A stretch of DNA of 64,000 nt, from positions 62,001 through 126,000 of the forward strand of contig NZ_CP147838.1 of the NCBI RefSeq assembly GCF_037338445.1, in the 5' to 3' direction. The notes beneath the pieces are model-generated. The model saw nothing but the letters and a program-made list of their open reading frames with translations, did no database searches and was not told the origin of the DNA. Shown here in pieces: positions 1-8,913 of this stretch. The DNA comes from Salinibaculum sp. SYNS191. Lineage in GTDB: Archaea > Halobacteriota > Halobacteria > Halobacteriales > Haloarculaceae. How positions within the stretch are numbered: the first letter of the stretch is position 1; each line of letters opens with the position of its first letter. The translations under genes were made by a program, and so were the position numbers.

Positions 1-469
1 CGTGAACGAGGTCGAGTGAGTCCTGAACCGCATCCGGCATCCGATTCCGGAACCATCTCAGATCCTTCTCACAGTAAACGACTGCGTGTCCACTGTCCAC
101 CTCGTCGACGAGTTCGAACGTCTCCGGTGTTCGACCGCGCACCGACTTGTGTTGGGGGAATGCATAGCGTTCACTCTCTCTCAAATCTCGATACTCCACG
201 AAATCGAAATCAGCCGGCGTCTGTTCGTCCCAGCCTCGCTCTTTCGAAACGAGAAAACGGTGGTTCTCGGTAACTTTGAAATCGTGGGTGTTCCCGCTAA
301 GGTGGTGTAGCTCACCGAATTTGTTCTCGTACTCGTGCGTCTGGGCTACCGGTTTCACTTCACATTCGAACGTGTCCGGATTTAGCGTATAGACTGGGTC
401 ACCGACTTCCAAGTCAGTTATATTCTCTGGACCATCCGGTGTCAGAACGTCGGTGTCCCTGCTGAAACA
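1..469 (-). other. Intein (N-terminal 156 residues) inside polB
   Basis: The first intein codon is TGT at 467-469 (complement). Splicing block A reads CFSRDTDVLTPDG. Block B reads GNTHDFKVTENHRFLV, with the conserved Thr and His. The insertion lies directly before the expected Ser of polymerase motif A, so Ser would be the +1 extein residue. The visible part is clearly less GC-rich than the flanking extein and uses AT-ending codons, consistent with horizontally moving DNA. Whether a homing endonuclease domain follows cannot be seen, because the element leaves the window. Confidence 0.93.
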
Positions 470-1954
470 CTTCAGGTCCAGCACGCTGACGTTCTCGCGC
501 ACGCCCGTGATGGGGTCGAAGACAGCGCCGCCCTCGTAGTCCTCGCTCTCCTGCTGGCCCTTCGAGGGGAGCGCGTAGTTGCCGTGGAGCTTGTGCAGGA
601 CGTACATGTCGACGGCGTCGCCGGGCGTGGTGGCGTCTTCGAGTTTGCAGCCGACGAACTGGCGGACCTCGTCCCAGAAGTCGACAATGTCCTGCTCGCG
701 GTCGAGCTGGACGCACAGTTCAACGTCGCGGAGGTTGTACTCCAGCAGGCGCTCGGGGTCCTGTTCCCAGAGGTCGCCGATGTCGCCGGTGTACCGTTCC
801 TTGCCGACGCCGAGTTCCTGTTCGCCGACGGCGTCCAGCCGGTAGGAGTCGAGTTCGGTGAACTGCGTGCGCTGGTAGGCGTACAGGAGGTCGAAGACGA
901 CCCGGCCCTTGATATCGGGACCCTGCCAGTCGCTGCGCCAGACCTCGTTCACGCGGGAGAGGCGGTCGATGTCGAGGTCGTGGTCGGTGTCGCCGTCGAG
1001 TTCTTCCAGCCGGTCGAGCAGGTAGGGCGCGTCGAAGTCCGTGAAGTTCCAGCCCGTCAGCACGTCGGGGTCGGTGTCCTCGACGTACCCGATGAAGGCG
1101 TCGAGCATCGCCTCCTCGGTGTCGAACCGGCGCACGTCCGCCTCGAAGTCGGGACCGATCGGGTCGTACCCTTCCAGCGCCTCGGGGCCGTCGACGCCCG
1201 CCGGGGCCTCGTAGAGCCAGACGACGTACTCCTCGCGGGTGGAGTCGTGGGAGGTGAGACAGATGATGGGTTCCTCGCCGTCCTCGGGGAAGCCCGAGCG
1301 GTCGTCCACCTCGATGTCGAAGGTGTTGACCCGCGGGCTGGCGTCGACGGGCGTCGGCTCCACCTCGTCGTGGTGGACCCGGAGTGTCGTGCGGTCGGCG
1401 TCGTCGTCGACGTGGCGGGCCGGGACGCGGACGCCGCTGGTGATGTCCTTGTCGATGAGAAAGCGGTTGGGAAAGAGGATGTCCGCCTCGTAGTGGTCGA
1501 ACTCGTCGCGAATCTGGCCCACGTCGCGCGGTGTCTGTCCGAAGATCTTGACCAGTTGCTCGCCGCGGATGGACTCGTAGGGCTCGCCGTCGTCGCCGGT
1601 CTCCTCCCAGCCGGTGAGCCGGTCGTACTCGCGGAGGCGACCCTCGGTGACGTTCTCGGCAGGTGCGTAGAAGTAGGGCTTGAAGTCGTGGACGCGGGCG
1701 TGGACGAGCGACTGGTCGGCCGTGCGGCCGAAGACGTGGATGATGGGGTACTCGTCGTCGCCGTAGCCCTCGACGGTGTAGTCGATTTGCGTGACGGCCA
1801 TCTCGACCGTCTCCTCCGTCTCAGGGAACAACTGGTCGGACGGGTCGACGTGGACGGCGTCGGACCCGCCGTTGCCGGCGACGGCCGCTGCCTCGTCTGC
1901 CGGCCGTCGTTCCGGCTCGCCGTCCTCGAAGTCCCCGAGTTCGAACTGGCCCAT
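1..1954 (-). CDS. polB: Family B DNA polymerase, N-terminal part, interrupted by an intein (3' end outside window)
   Basis: This is the replicative family B DNA polymerase, with 3'-5' proofreading followed by polymerisation. The ATG at 1952-1954 opens a frame that stays open to base 1. The exonuclease motifs are visible: Exo I (NTFDIEVDD, near residue 212), Exo II (GWNFTDFDAPYLL, near 301) and Exo III (YNLRDVELC, near 406). After VSVLDLK, where the polymerase motif A (SLYP) would follow, the frame instead continues as CFSRDTDVLTPDG, an intein N-terminus, so Cys-496 of the precursor is intein residue 1. The remaining palm, fingers and thumb lie off the left edge. A TATA-like stretch about 30 bases upstream of the ATG suggests a leaderless mRNA. 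Family assignment is certain; the downstream part cannot be seen. Confidence 0.95.
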   Translation of the reverse strand, partial: MGQFELGDFEDGEPERRPADEAAAVAGNGGSDAVHVDPSDQLFPETEETVEMAVTQIDYTVEGYGDDEYPIIHVFGRTADQSLVHARVHDFKPYFYAPAENVTEGRLREYDRLTGWEETGDDGEPYESIRGEQLVKIFGQTPRDVGQIRDEFDHYEADILFPNRFLIDKDITSGVRVPARHVDDDADRTTLRVHHDEVEPTPVDASPRVNTFDIEVDDRSGFPEDGEEPIICLTSHDSTREEYVVWLYEAPAGVDGPEALEGYDPIGPDFEADVRRFDTEEAMLDAFIGYVEDTDPDVLTGWNFTDFDAPYLLDRLEELDGDTDHDLDIDRLSRVNEVWRSDWQGPDIKGRVVFDLLYAYQRTQFTELDSYRLDAVGEQELGVGKERYTGDIGDLWEQDPERLLEYNLRDVELCVQLDREQDIVDFWDEVRQFVGCKLEDATTPGDAVDMYVLHKLHGNYALPSKGQQESEDYEGGAVFDPITGVRENVSVLDLKCFSRDTDVLTPDGPENITDLEVGDPVYTLNPDTFECEVKPVAQTHEYENKFGELHHLSGNTHDFKVTENHRFLVSKERGWDEQTPADFDFVEYRDLRESERYAFPQHKSVRGRTPETFELVDEVDSGHAVVYCEKDLRWFRNRMPDAVQDSLDLVH

Positions 1955-1983
1955 GATAGTAGGGATTCTTCGCGGCCGCCGCC

Positions 1984-2027
1984 TAAAATATCCCGGTCGG
2001 CAGTGCCGTCCCCGCCGGAAAGTATAT
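1984..2027. promoter_or_regulatory. Divergent promoter region between polB and the small gene at 2058
   Basis: TAAAATAT at 1984-1991 lies 30-37 bases upstream of the polB start. TATAT at 2023-2027 lies 31-35 bases upstream of the plus-strand ATG at 2058. Both fit archaeal TATA spacing for leaderless transcripts. This is an inference from spacing and composition only. Confidence 0.5.
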
Positions 2028-2057
2028 GCCATGTGGTGCCATACCAAAGGCCTGTAG

Positions 2058-2246
2058 ATGACCGAAGGCACGGACGGAGCGGATGGGCGTAGCGACGTGG
2101 AAGTGACCGTCCGGGAGGGCGGAGCAGAACCGATAGACGCCGTGGGGACGTACGAGACGGGGGACGGTATCGTCTTCTACGACACGGAGAACCCGCTTGC
2201 GTGGATGCAGTCCGCGACCGCAGTCCACCTCGAAGAGATGGCCTGA
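2058..2246 (+). CDS. Small conserved haloarchaeal protein, function unknown
   Basis: A 62-residue acidic protein with no membrane segment or cysteine. The C-terminal half (GDGIVFYDTENPLAW...) has the look of a conserved short haloarchaeal family that I have no function for. It starts at the ATG downstream of a TATA-like box, is divergent from polB and is followed 43 bases later by another small gene. The codon use is typical for the window, which argues that it is real. No role can be inferred beyond its position beside replication and repair genes. Confidence 0.7.
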   Translation: MTEGTDGADGRSDVEVTVREGGAEPIDAVGTYETGDGIVFYDTENPLAWMQSATAVHLEEMA

Positions 2247-2289
2247 GACGGACCGAACGCCCTATCTGGCTCGGCGTCGAACGGCGCCT

Positions 2290-2652
2290 GTGCCCGAGGG
2301 GAGCGAGGAAGACACGGAACCGGACGTGGCGACGAGAAAGTGGGACGAGAGCGACGTTCTCGACGACAAGTACAGCGAGCCCGAGGAGGACCAGTTCGAT
2401 ATCACCCCGGACATCCCGGAGGCTCCCTCTCCGGAGGACGCCGACCCGCAGTTGCAGATGCGGTTCTGGTCGCTCGTCGTCGTGTTCAACATCGCTCTCC
2501 TGGCCCTGTCCGTCGGGGCAATGTTCGTCGTCTTCGAAGAGAATGTCGAGCTCGGCGGCCAGCTGTTCCTCGCCGGCGTCATCGTGGGCGCGTACGGACT
2601 CTACCGCTACCGGACCACGAAGGAGAAACTGGACGACGACCAGAACGGCTAA
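2290..2652 (+). CDS. Small membrane protein with acidic N-terminus
   Basis: The protein is 120 residues long. The first half is hydrophilic and very acidic. Residues from about 62 to 110 form two hydrophobic segments (starting at FWSLVVVFNIALLALSVGAM and LFLAGVIVGAYGLYRY), so it should be a two-helix membrane protein. I chose the GTG at 2290 because earlier in-frame starts lie inside the preceding gene and would add an unrelated arginine-rich extension. It probably belongs with the neighbouring small plus-strand genes. The family is uncharacterised. Confidence 0.65.
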   Translation: MPEGSEEDTEPDVATRKWDESDVLDDKYSEPEEDQFDITPDIPEAPSPEDADPQLQMRFWSLVVVFNIALLALSVGAMFVVFEENVELGGQLFLAGVIVGAYGLYRYRTTKEKLDDDQNG

Positions 2653-2677
2653 CAGTGACGATAGCCTACCCGGAGCT

Positions 2678-3103
2678 ATGCGAACCGTCCGGGACGGCGA
2701 CGGCAACCACTACTTGCTCCTGAAAGAGTCCAGCGACGCCAGCCTCGTCCGCGACCCTGCCACCGGCGAACAGCGCCACCTCCCCAACGACGACATCGAG
2801 CGCGTCGAGGGCGAATCACCGCTGGAAACCGCCGTCGGGGCCGTCCCGGCGAGCGTCCGCCGCGTCCTCACGGCCGTGCCGAACGAGCGAGCGCTCGGTC
2901 TCCTGCTGGAAATCGACCGCCGCGGGCCAGTGGGCGTGCGTCTCCTGCTCGACGCCTACGATTTCTGCGAGAGTGACCTCCACGGACTGCTCGCGGAGTT
3001 CCGCGCGGCCGGCCTCGTCGAGGAAGCGACGGTCGACGCGCGACGCGGCTACGACACGACAGAACTGGCCAGCAAGGCGTTAGAACGACTCCGCGAGGCG
3101 TAG
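2678..3103 (+). CDS. Winged-helix-like haloarchaeal protein
   Basis: A 141-residue soluble protein. The N-terminal 50 residues (MRTVRDGDGNHYLLLKESS...) resemble a small beta domain. The C-terminal 80 residues look like a winged helix-turn-helix (LLDAYDFCESDLHGLLAEFRAAGLVEE is the likely recognition region). DNA binding is an inference. The start is the ATG at 2678, 25 bases after the preceding gene. Its stop codon abuts the rad50 stop on the other strand with no spacer. The target, if it is a regulator, is unknown. Confidence 0.7.
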   Translation: MRTVRDGDGNHYLLLKESSDASLVRDPATGEQRHLPNDDIERVEGESPLETAVGAVPASVRRVLTAVPNERALGLLLEIDRRGPVGVRLLLDAYDFCESDLHGLLAEFRAAGLVEEATVDARRGYDTTELASKALERLREA

Positions 3104-5785
3104 TCAGTCGTCGGCTTCGGCCAGTATCTCGGCGTCTGCCGTCTCGGCCCGTTCGACGGTCGAGCGGTTGGTCGTGGCGTTCTTCCTGACCCTGACCAGG
3201 TCGTCGGCTGCGCCGACCAGTTCCTCGTCGTGGCTGACGAGCAGAATCTGCTCGACGCCCAGCGAGCGCATCTCGTCGACAAGCGCGACCAGTTGCGAGA
3301 CGTGTCCGGAGTCCAGAAAGACCGTCGGCTCGTCGAGGATGAGCGGCGGCATCGGGGCCGCGCCCTCGATGCCCTCCGCGAGCAGCCGGTAGATGGCACA
3401 CCGGAGGCTGAGGTTGAACAGCGCGCGCTCGCCGCCCGAGAGCTGGTCGGGGTCCAGCGTCTCGCCGTCCTTCTGGTAGACCGTCAGCTGGTACTCCCCG
3501 TCGAGTTCGATGCGCGAGTAGGAGTCGTTCTCGTAGACCAGATCGAACGTCTCGTTTAGCATCCGCTCCAGCGTCTCGACGTTGCGCTGGCGCAGTTCGG
3601 CCCGCAGCGTCCCGTACATCTCCTGTAACTGCTCGGCCTCGTCGTACAGGGAGTCCAGCTGTTCGACGGTCTCCGAAAGGTCCTCGCGGCGCTCGCGCAG
3701 CGCCTCCAGTTCCTCGATTTCGGCCGTCACGCCGCCGATGTCGTTCTGCAGTCTGTCGCGCTCCTCGCGCAGGTCCGCCAGCTTGGCCTCGACTTTCTCC
3801 AGGTACGATTCCGCACGCCCCTTCTCGCCGCGGGCTTCCTCGACGCGGTCCTCGTCGAACTCCTCCTGCAGTTCGGCCCGCCGGTCGCGTTTGTCCGCCA
3901 GGTGCTCGCGGCGCTCGTCGTTGACCTCCGCCTTCTCCGCGCGCGTCTCGCGGAGGTCCGCGATTCTCTCCTCGTGGTCGGCGATGGTCTCGATGGTCTC
4001 GGCCAGCGACTCCAGCCGGTCGACCCGCTCGGACAGCGCCGCCTTCTCCTGGTTGCACTCCGCGATAGCCTCCTGACAGGCGGTCGCCTTCTCGCGAGCC
4101 TCGGCGGCCTCCTCGCGTTTTGCTTCCGCCTCGGCCTCCAGCTCGTCGGCCTCCTCGCGGAGCCGGTCGACCTGGGTCTCCTTCTCCGACAGCGACTTCT
4201 CCTTCTCCTCGACGAGCTGTGCGACGTTCTCGCGGTCGTTCTCCAGGCGCTCGATGGTCGATTCTCGCTCGGCCAGGGCCTCGGCCTCCTCGCGCTTGGC
4301 TTCGACCGTCTCCTCGCGCTCTCGCAGTTCTTCGAGCCTGAATTCCAGGTCCTCGACCGCCTCGCGGCGTTCCTCGATAGATTCGACGTGCGGGGAACCC
4401 TCGACTGGCTGGCCGCACTCGGGACACTTGCCGGCCTCCAGCAGGGACTCCGCCTCCGCCAGCCGCTCCTCGGCGTTCGACAGTTCCGCCTCGGTTTCCG
4501 CGCGCGTCTCGCGGACGTCGGCCAGTTCATTGGTCACCTGGTCGCGGTGGTCCGCCGCTTCGCCCTCGGCAACGGGCGCGTCGGCGAACGCCTCACGGTG
4601 GGACTCGATGCGCTCTGCGAGGTCGTCCAGTTGCTCGCGCTTCTCCGCCAGCAGGTCCCGCGCGTCGGCGACGGCCGATTCCACCTCGGCTGCCTCCTCG
4701 CGGTTCTGTTCGGCCTCCGCCTCCAGGTCGTCGGCGCGCTCCTCGGCGGCCTCGGCCTCGCCGTCGTGTTCCTGCTTCTCGACGCTCTGGTCCGTGATGC
4801 GCTCCCGGAGGGCCTCGATATCCGCGTCCAGGTCCTCGATGCGGGTCTCGACGGCTTCAGTCGTCGCCTCGTCGACGTCTGCCTCTGCGAGGAGGGCGTC
4901 CCGGCGCTCGGTCGCCTCCGCTCGCCGGTCGCGGACCTCGGTCAGTTCGTCTGCCAGGCGCTCGCGCTCGCTTTCGGTGGCCTGTATCTTCTCGCGCAGG
5001 TCCTCGATGTCCGATTCGAGGTCGTCGAGTTCCTCGCGGCGCTGCTCGTACTCCTCCAGCACCGACTCGGCGTCGGCCAGCGTCCCCTCGGCCTGCTCGC
5101 GGTTCTCGTCGAAGCGCTCGATGTCTGACTCCACCTCCGCGAGTTCGGACTGCAGGGCGTTCAGACGGCCGTGGAGGTCCTGGGCCTCCTTCTCGGCTAT
5201 CTGCTCGTCGACCTGCGAGAGGGCTCCCTGTTTGTCGTCGCGCACGCGCCCGACGCCGACGCGGGCCTGGCTGGCGCGCTCGCGGTAGTCCTCCAGCTTG
5301 CCGAGCTGGAGCAGGTCGTCGAGCATGTCCTGGCGCTGGGACGGCGACGCGTTGATGAGTTTGTTCACCTCGCCCTGGCGGACGTAGGCGCAGTTGACGA
5401 ACGCCTCGTTGTCCATCCGCAGCAGTTCCGCGACGCGGCGGCGCACGTCGGTCGCGCCCTCGTAGGTCCCCTCCGGGCCTTCCAGCACCGCCTTCGTCGT
5501 GTGCGTGCGCTCGTCGCGGACGCTCAGGCGGCGCTCGATGTGGTAGGACTCCCCGGCGTGGGTGAACCAGAGTTCCACGACAGCGCCGTCGGCACCGATG
5601 GTCACCACCTCGTCCAGCGTCTTGTTCAGCGCCTTCGAGCCGTAGAGCGCGAAGAAGCAGGCCTCCAGCAGCGACGACTTGCCGCTGCCGTTGAGGCCGT
5701 GGATGACGGTCACGCCGCGGTCGAGGTGGAGGTCCGCGTCACCGTAGCACTTGAAGTTCTCCAGGCGGACGCGCTCGAATCTCAC
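3104..5785 (-). CDS. rad50: DNA double-strand break repair ATPase Rad50
   Basis: Rad50 is the SMC-like ATPase partner of Mre11 in DNA end tethering and processing. The 893 residues show Walker [10 protein letters not shown] (30-38), two long Glu/Arg/Ala-rich coiled coils, a zinc hook CPECGQPV near residue 453 at the coiled-coil apex, the ABC signature LSGGER near 782 and Walker B LILDEP near 815. The length is normal for archaeal Rad50. The start overlaps the end of mre11 by four bases (ATGA type), so the two are surely co-transcribed and translationally coupled. It converges end to end with the gene at 2678-3103. Confidence 0.97.
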   Translation of the reverse strand: MRFERVRLENFKCYGDADLHLDRGVTVIHGLNGSGKSSLLEACFFALYGSKALNKTLDEVVTIGADGAVVELWFTHAGESYHIERRLSVRDERTHTTKAVLEGPEGTYEGATDVRRRVAELLRMDNEAFVNCAYVRQGEVNKLINASPSQRQDMLDDLLQLGKLEDYRERASQARVGVGRVRDDKQGALSQVDEQIAEKEAQDLHGRLNALQSELAEVESDIERFDENREQAEGTLADAESVLEEYEQRREELDDLESDIEDLREKIQATESERERLADELTEVRDRRAEATERRDALLAEADVDEATTEAVETRIEDLDADIEALRERITDQSVEKQEHDGEAEAAEERADDLEAEAEQNREEAAEVESAVADARDLLAEKREQLDDLAERIESHREAFADAPVAEGEAADHRDQVTNELADVRETRAETEAELSNAEERLAEAESLLEAGKCPECGQPVEGSPHVESIEERREAVEDLEFRLEELREREETVEAKREEAEALAERESTIERLENDRENVAQLVEEKEKSLSEKETQVDRLREEADELEAEAEAKREEAAEAREKATACQEAIAECNQEKAALSERVDRLESLAETIETIADHEERIADLRETRAEKAEVNDERREHLADKRDRRAELQEEFDEDRVEEARGEKGRAESYLEKVEAKLADLREERDRLQNDIGGVTAEIEELEALRERREDLSETVEQLDSLYDEAEQLQEMYGTLRAELRQRNVETLERMLNETFDLVYENDSYSRIELDGEYQLTVYQKDGETLDPDQLSGGERALFNLSLRCAIYRLLAEGIEGAAPMPPLILDEPTVFLDSGHVSQLVALVDEMRSLGVEQILLVSHDEELVGAADDLVRVRKNATTNRSTVERAETADAEILAEADD

Positions 5786-7032
5786 GTGTAGTCCCCCATC
5801 GTGACCTGGCTGTCGGTGTTCTCCCCGGCAGCCCCGTTCTCGCTACTATCGTCCGGTTCTGCGTCGGCGGCCGCGGCATCCGCGCCCCCGGACCCGGTAT
5901 CCGATTCCCCGCCGGTGCCGAACGCGTCGCCGTCGTCCTCGTCCACGAGGTCGGCCACGCGGTCCTCGACGGTGTCGGCGACGTTGGCGTCGGCGACCTT
6001 GCTCGCGCGGATGGTCTCGTCCAGGTCGCGGGCGGCGGAACTCAGCCCGAGGTCACGGATGCGCTCGCGGACGGCCTCGTCGGGGTCCGCGAAACTCACC
6101 TCCGTCTCCGTCTCGTCCGTGAGTTCCCGGTGGTCGGTCACGCGAGCGACGAGTGCGCCCCGCTCGTCGGCGTACTCCTCTATCGTCGCGGGCGCGACCG
6201 GGTCACCCTCGCCGTCGATGGACACCACGACGACGGCATCCTCCATATCGTACTGGCCGACGCGTTCGCGGACCCGCTCGACGCCCTCGCCAGCGCCCAG
6301 GTCGACGTCCACGAAGACGAACTCGCGGGTGTCGAGGCCGCGCCGGCGGATGTCCACGCCGCTGTCGAAGGTGACGAGGTTGTACCCGCGGTCCTCGCGC
6401 TCGCTGGCGCTGGCCCGTTCGGTCGACCCGCAGTAGGTCAGCCACGCCTCGTGTGGCTCCTCGACCTGCTTCGTCTGGGGTTTGTGGTCGTCGCCGAACA
6501 GGAGGGCGTCGAAACGGACGTCAGATTCCCGGAGTATCTTGCGGGCGTCCCAGTCGCCGTGGGGGAACGGCTCGAAGAGCCCATGAGAGACCAGCGCGGC
6601 CGTCTCCGCGTCGTGGTCCGTAAAGTCGTAGTCGAGGTCGTCACGTTTCGAGCGCGGGACGAAATCGAGGCCGTAGAACGCGGTGTCGCCGATTTGCACC
6701 GGGTCGGGACCGAGTCGGGTCGCCAGCCCCAGCGACTCGAAGAGGTCGAGCCACTGGGCGTCGCGTTTGGACTCGTGGTTGCCGACGATGGCGAGAAATG
6801 GGACGTCGGCGTCGTCGAGGTCCCGGAGGACGGAGAGGGCACCCATGATGTCGGGCAGCGTGGGCCGGCGGTCGTGAAAGAGGTCGCCGGCGTGGACGAC
6901 GGCGTCGACCCCCTCGGCGACGGCGTCCGCGGCGACGCGCTGGAAGGCGCGGAGGAAGTCCTCGCGTCGCTCGGGCCGGTGGTACTGCTGGTACCCGAGA
7001 TGGGTGTCCCCGGTGTGTATCACCCGTGTCAT
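5782..7032 (-). CDS. mre11: DNA double-strand break repair nuclease Mre11
   Basis: Mre11 is a Mn-dependent calcineurin-like phosphoesterase with nuclease activity. The N-terminal motifs are intact: [10 protein letters not shown] near residue 8, [11 protein letters not shown] near 46, [11 protein letters not shown] near 81, and a late FGDDHKPQ metal-ligand motif. The C-terminal 80 residues are acidic and low-complexity, as is common in haloarchaea. The protein has 416 residues. TTTAC about 25 bases upstream of the ATG on the minus strand is a plausible TATA box for the mre11-rad50 operon. Confidence 0.97.
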   Translation of the reverse strand: MTRVIHTGDTHLGYQQYHRPERREDFLRAFQRVAADAVAEGVDAVVHAGDLFHDRRPTLPDIMGALSVLRDLDDADVPFLAIVGNHESKRDAQWLDLFESLGLATRLGPDPVQIGDTAFYGLDFVPRSKRDDLDYDFTDHDAETAALVSHGLFEPFPHGDWDARKILRESDVRFDALLFGDDHKPQTKQVEEPHEAWLTYCGSTERASASEREDRGYNLVTFDSGVDIRRRGLDTREFVFVDVDLGAGEGVERVRERVGQYDMEDAVVVVSIDGEGDPVAPATIEEYADERGALVARVTDHRELTDETETEVSFADPDEAVRERIRDLGLSSAARDLDETIRASKVADANVADTVEDRVADLVDEDDGDAFGTGGESDTGSGGADAAAADAEPDDSSENGAAGENTDSQVTMGDYT

Positions 7033-7118
7033 GTACGACCGGTAGCACAGCGGTCCGTAAATGGATTGCCAGACCGCGGCGAAAGTAGAGGGCGCTCGAT
7101 TGTCTGCGAGTCGAGAGG

Positions 7119-7385
7119 TTACTCGATGGTCAGTGTGTAGATGCGCTTGCGCGCGTCAGCGAAGGAGAAGCGGGAGTCGACGACGCCGACCTCCTCCAGG
7201 CGGCTGAGTGCGTACCGGACCGTCCGGGCCGGCAGCATCGTCTCGTCGGCGAGTTGACTCTGGGTCAGCGTGTCGTTGTACTCAAGGACCTTTGCGACCA
7301 GCTTGGCGCTCGGCGGAAGGTCGCGAACGGCCTCCCAGCCGCCCTCCCCGCTGGCATCGGCCGTCGCCGTCTCGGATGCGCTCAT
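7119..7385 (-). CDS. MarR-like winged-helix protein
   Basis: An 88-residue protein. After about 20 acidic residues it has one winged helix-turn-helix domain (LPPSAKLVAKVLEYNDTLTQ, then LPARTVRYALSRLEEVGVVD). This is the short single-domain MarR type frequent in haloarchaea. It lies upstream of mre11 on the same strand, with an 86-base gap holding the mre11 promoter, so it has its own transcript. An AT-rich stretch containing AATATTATTA lies about 33 bases upstream of the start. The target genes are unknown; local DNA-repair control is possible but not shown. Confidence 0.8.
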   Translation of the reverse strand: MSASETATADASGEGGWEAVRDLPPSAKLVAKVLEYNDTLTQSQLADETMLPARTVRYALSRLEEVGVVDSRFSFADARKRIYTLTIE

Positions 7386-7548
7386 CGTACCTACACGTCA
7401 TGGGATACAGCCTAATAATATTTCTTAATCCAAGTTATTACTGCGAGAAATCACATTGCCGGTACCGAAACCGCGAGCGGGAAGCCGCGTCACCGGACAC
7501 GCGCCGGAACCGGAACGTTTCTTGGCAGTGCGGCCGCGTGTCACGGCA

Positions 7549-8835
7549 ATGCACGGCGGGCGACTCCCCGGCAAGTCCATCACGTACCTCCGCGCGTTCG
7601 TCGGCCTGCTCGTTCTCGTCACCGTCGCCTCACTGGGCATCTCACTGGTGAGCTACGACATTACCGCCGCCGAGGCGTCGACGGACGGTCCGGGCGGTAC
7701 GCTCGTCGCGACCATCGACGGGACGGGGCCGGGCCAGATAATCGCCTACCGGCCGAACGGCTCCGTCCTCTACCAGAACGACAGCCTCGACCTGTACCAC
7801 GACGTCGACCCCGCGCCCACGGGCGAACTGACGGTGGAGTACGTCGCGACCTACCACTCCACCTCTGCCTGCGAGGCCAACTGGTGCTCCGTCGACGTCG
7901 TCGAGCGCGCGAACCTGAGCACGGGCGAGGTGACGCGGCTGCACACCGTCGTCGACGCGGAGAACGGGTCCTCCGACGACCACGACGTCGACCGAGTCAA
8001 CGAGTCGGTCCTCCTCGTGGCAGACATCAACTACCCCGACCGGGTCTACATGGTCAACACGACGACCGACGAGGTAATCTGGGAGTGGCGGGTCGCGGAG
8101 GACTTCGCGCCGGAGAGCGGCGGCAGTTACCCCGGCGACTGGACCCACCTCAACGACGTCGAGTACCTCCCGGACGGCCGGGTGATGGTCGACGTCCGCA
8201 ATCAGGACCAGGTCGTCTTCGTCGACCCCGGCGAGGGACTGCAGGAGAACTGGACGCTCGGGAGCGACGGGAACTACAGCCGGCTCCGCGAGCAGCACAA
8301 CCCGGACTACATCCCCGCGTCGCGGGGCGGTCCCGCGGTCGTGGTGGCCGACAGCGAGAACAGCCGCATCGTCGAGTACCAGCGCGAGAACGGTTCGTGG
8401 TCCCAGACCTGGGAGTGGGCCGACTCCAGGGTCGCCTGGCCCCGCGACGCCGACCGGCTTCCGGACGGGCGGACGCTCGTCGCCGACTCCCACGGGTCGA
8501 GAATCCTCACGGTCGGGCGGAACGGCTCGGTCACCTGGTCGCGGGACTTCCCGCCGGGCGGGTACGACGTGGAAATTCTCGAAACGGGCGACGAGAGCAC
8601 CGGCGGCCAGAGCGCGACGGCGCTGGGGCTGGAGTCGGGCGGCCTCGCGGTCGGCTGGGCGGCGCCGGCGGCCGCGCTCGTGGACCTCGTGCCACCCCTG
8701 GTCCTGCACGGCCTGCTGTACGCGCTTCCCCTCTGGGTGACGCCGTTCGACGGGTTCCTCATCGTGGCCTCGGCAGCGAGCGTGCTGGTCCTTATTCTCG
8801 CCGAAGCGGTGCGTCTGGCTCTGCTGCGGCGGTGA
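7549..8835 (+). CDS. Membrane-anchored arylsulfotransferase-like beta-propeller protein
   Basis: A 428-residue protein with an N-terminal membrane segment (about residues 10-32), an exported domain of roughly 330 residues and two further hydrophobic helices at the C-terminus. The middle contains repeated blades with Asn-rich sequons and motifs such as LNDVEYLPDGRVMV and DADRLPDGRTLVADSHGSRI, typical of the ASST/NHL-like six-bladed propellers. The catalytic His of true arylsulfate sulfotransferases cannot be verified by eye. The ATG at 7549 is preferred because upstream in-frame sequence is arginine/proline-rich and begins with TTG. Enzyme activity is uncertain. Confidence 0.75.
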   Translation: MHGGRLPGKSITYLRAFVGLLVLVTVASLGISLVSYDITAAEASTDGPGGTLVATIDGTGPGQIIAYRPNGSVLYQNDSLDLYHDVDPAPTGELTVEYVATYHSTSACEANWCSVDVVERANLSTGEVTRLHTVVDAENGSSDDHDVDRVNESVLLVADINYPDRVYMVNTTTDEVIWEWRVAEDFAPESGGSYPGDWTHLNDVEYLPDGRVMVDVRNQDQVVFVDPGEGLQENWTLGSDGNYSRLREQHNPDYIPASRGGPAVVVADSENSRIVEYQRENGSWSQTWEWADSRVAWPRDADRLPDGRTLVADSHGSRILTVGRNGSVTWSRDFPPGGYDVEILETGDESTGGQSATALGLESGGLAVGWAAPAAALVDLVPPLVLHGLLYALPLWVTPFDGFLIVASAASVLVLILAEAVRLALLRR

Positions 8836-8913
8836 CGTTGGGTGACACGGCCCATGCCAGTTCGTGGAAATGACCCGAAACCTCTTACTACCGCAGGCGC
8901 TAGCGGAGGTGTA

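Noticed and set aside
584..2092. Long plus-strand open frame opposite polB
   Set aside because: It is antisense to a certain polymerase gene and is rich in Val/Leu/Ala/Asp as expected from reading GC-rich haloarchaeal codons backwards. No domain is seen.
7456..7548. Start of the propeller protein at TTG 7456
   Set aside because: The added 31 residues are Arg/Pro-rich and unlike a signal region. ATG 7549 directly precedes the membrane segment.
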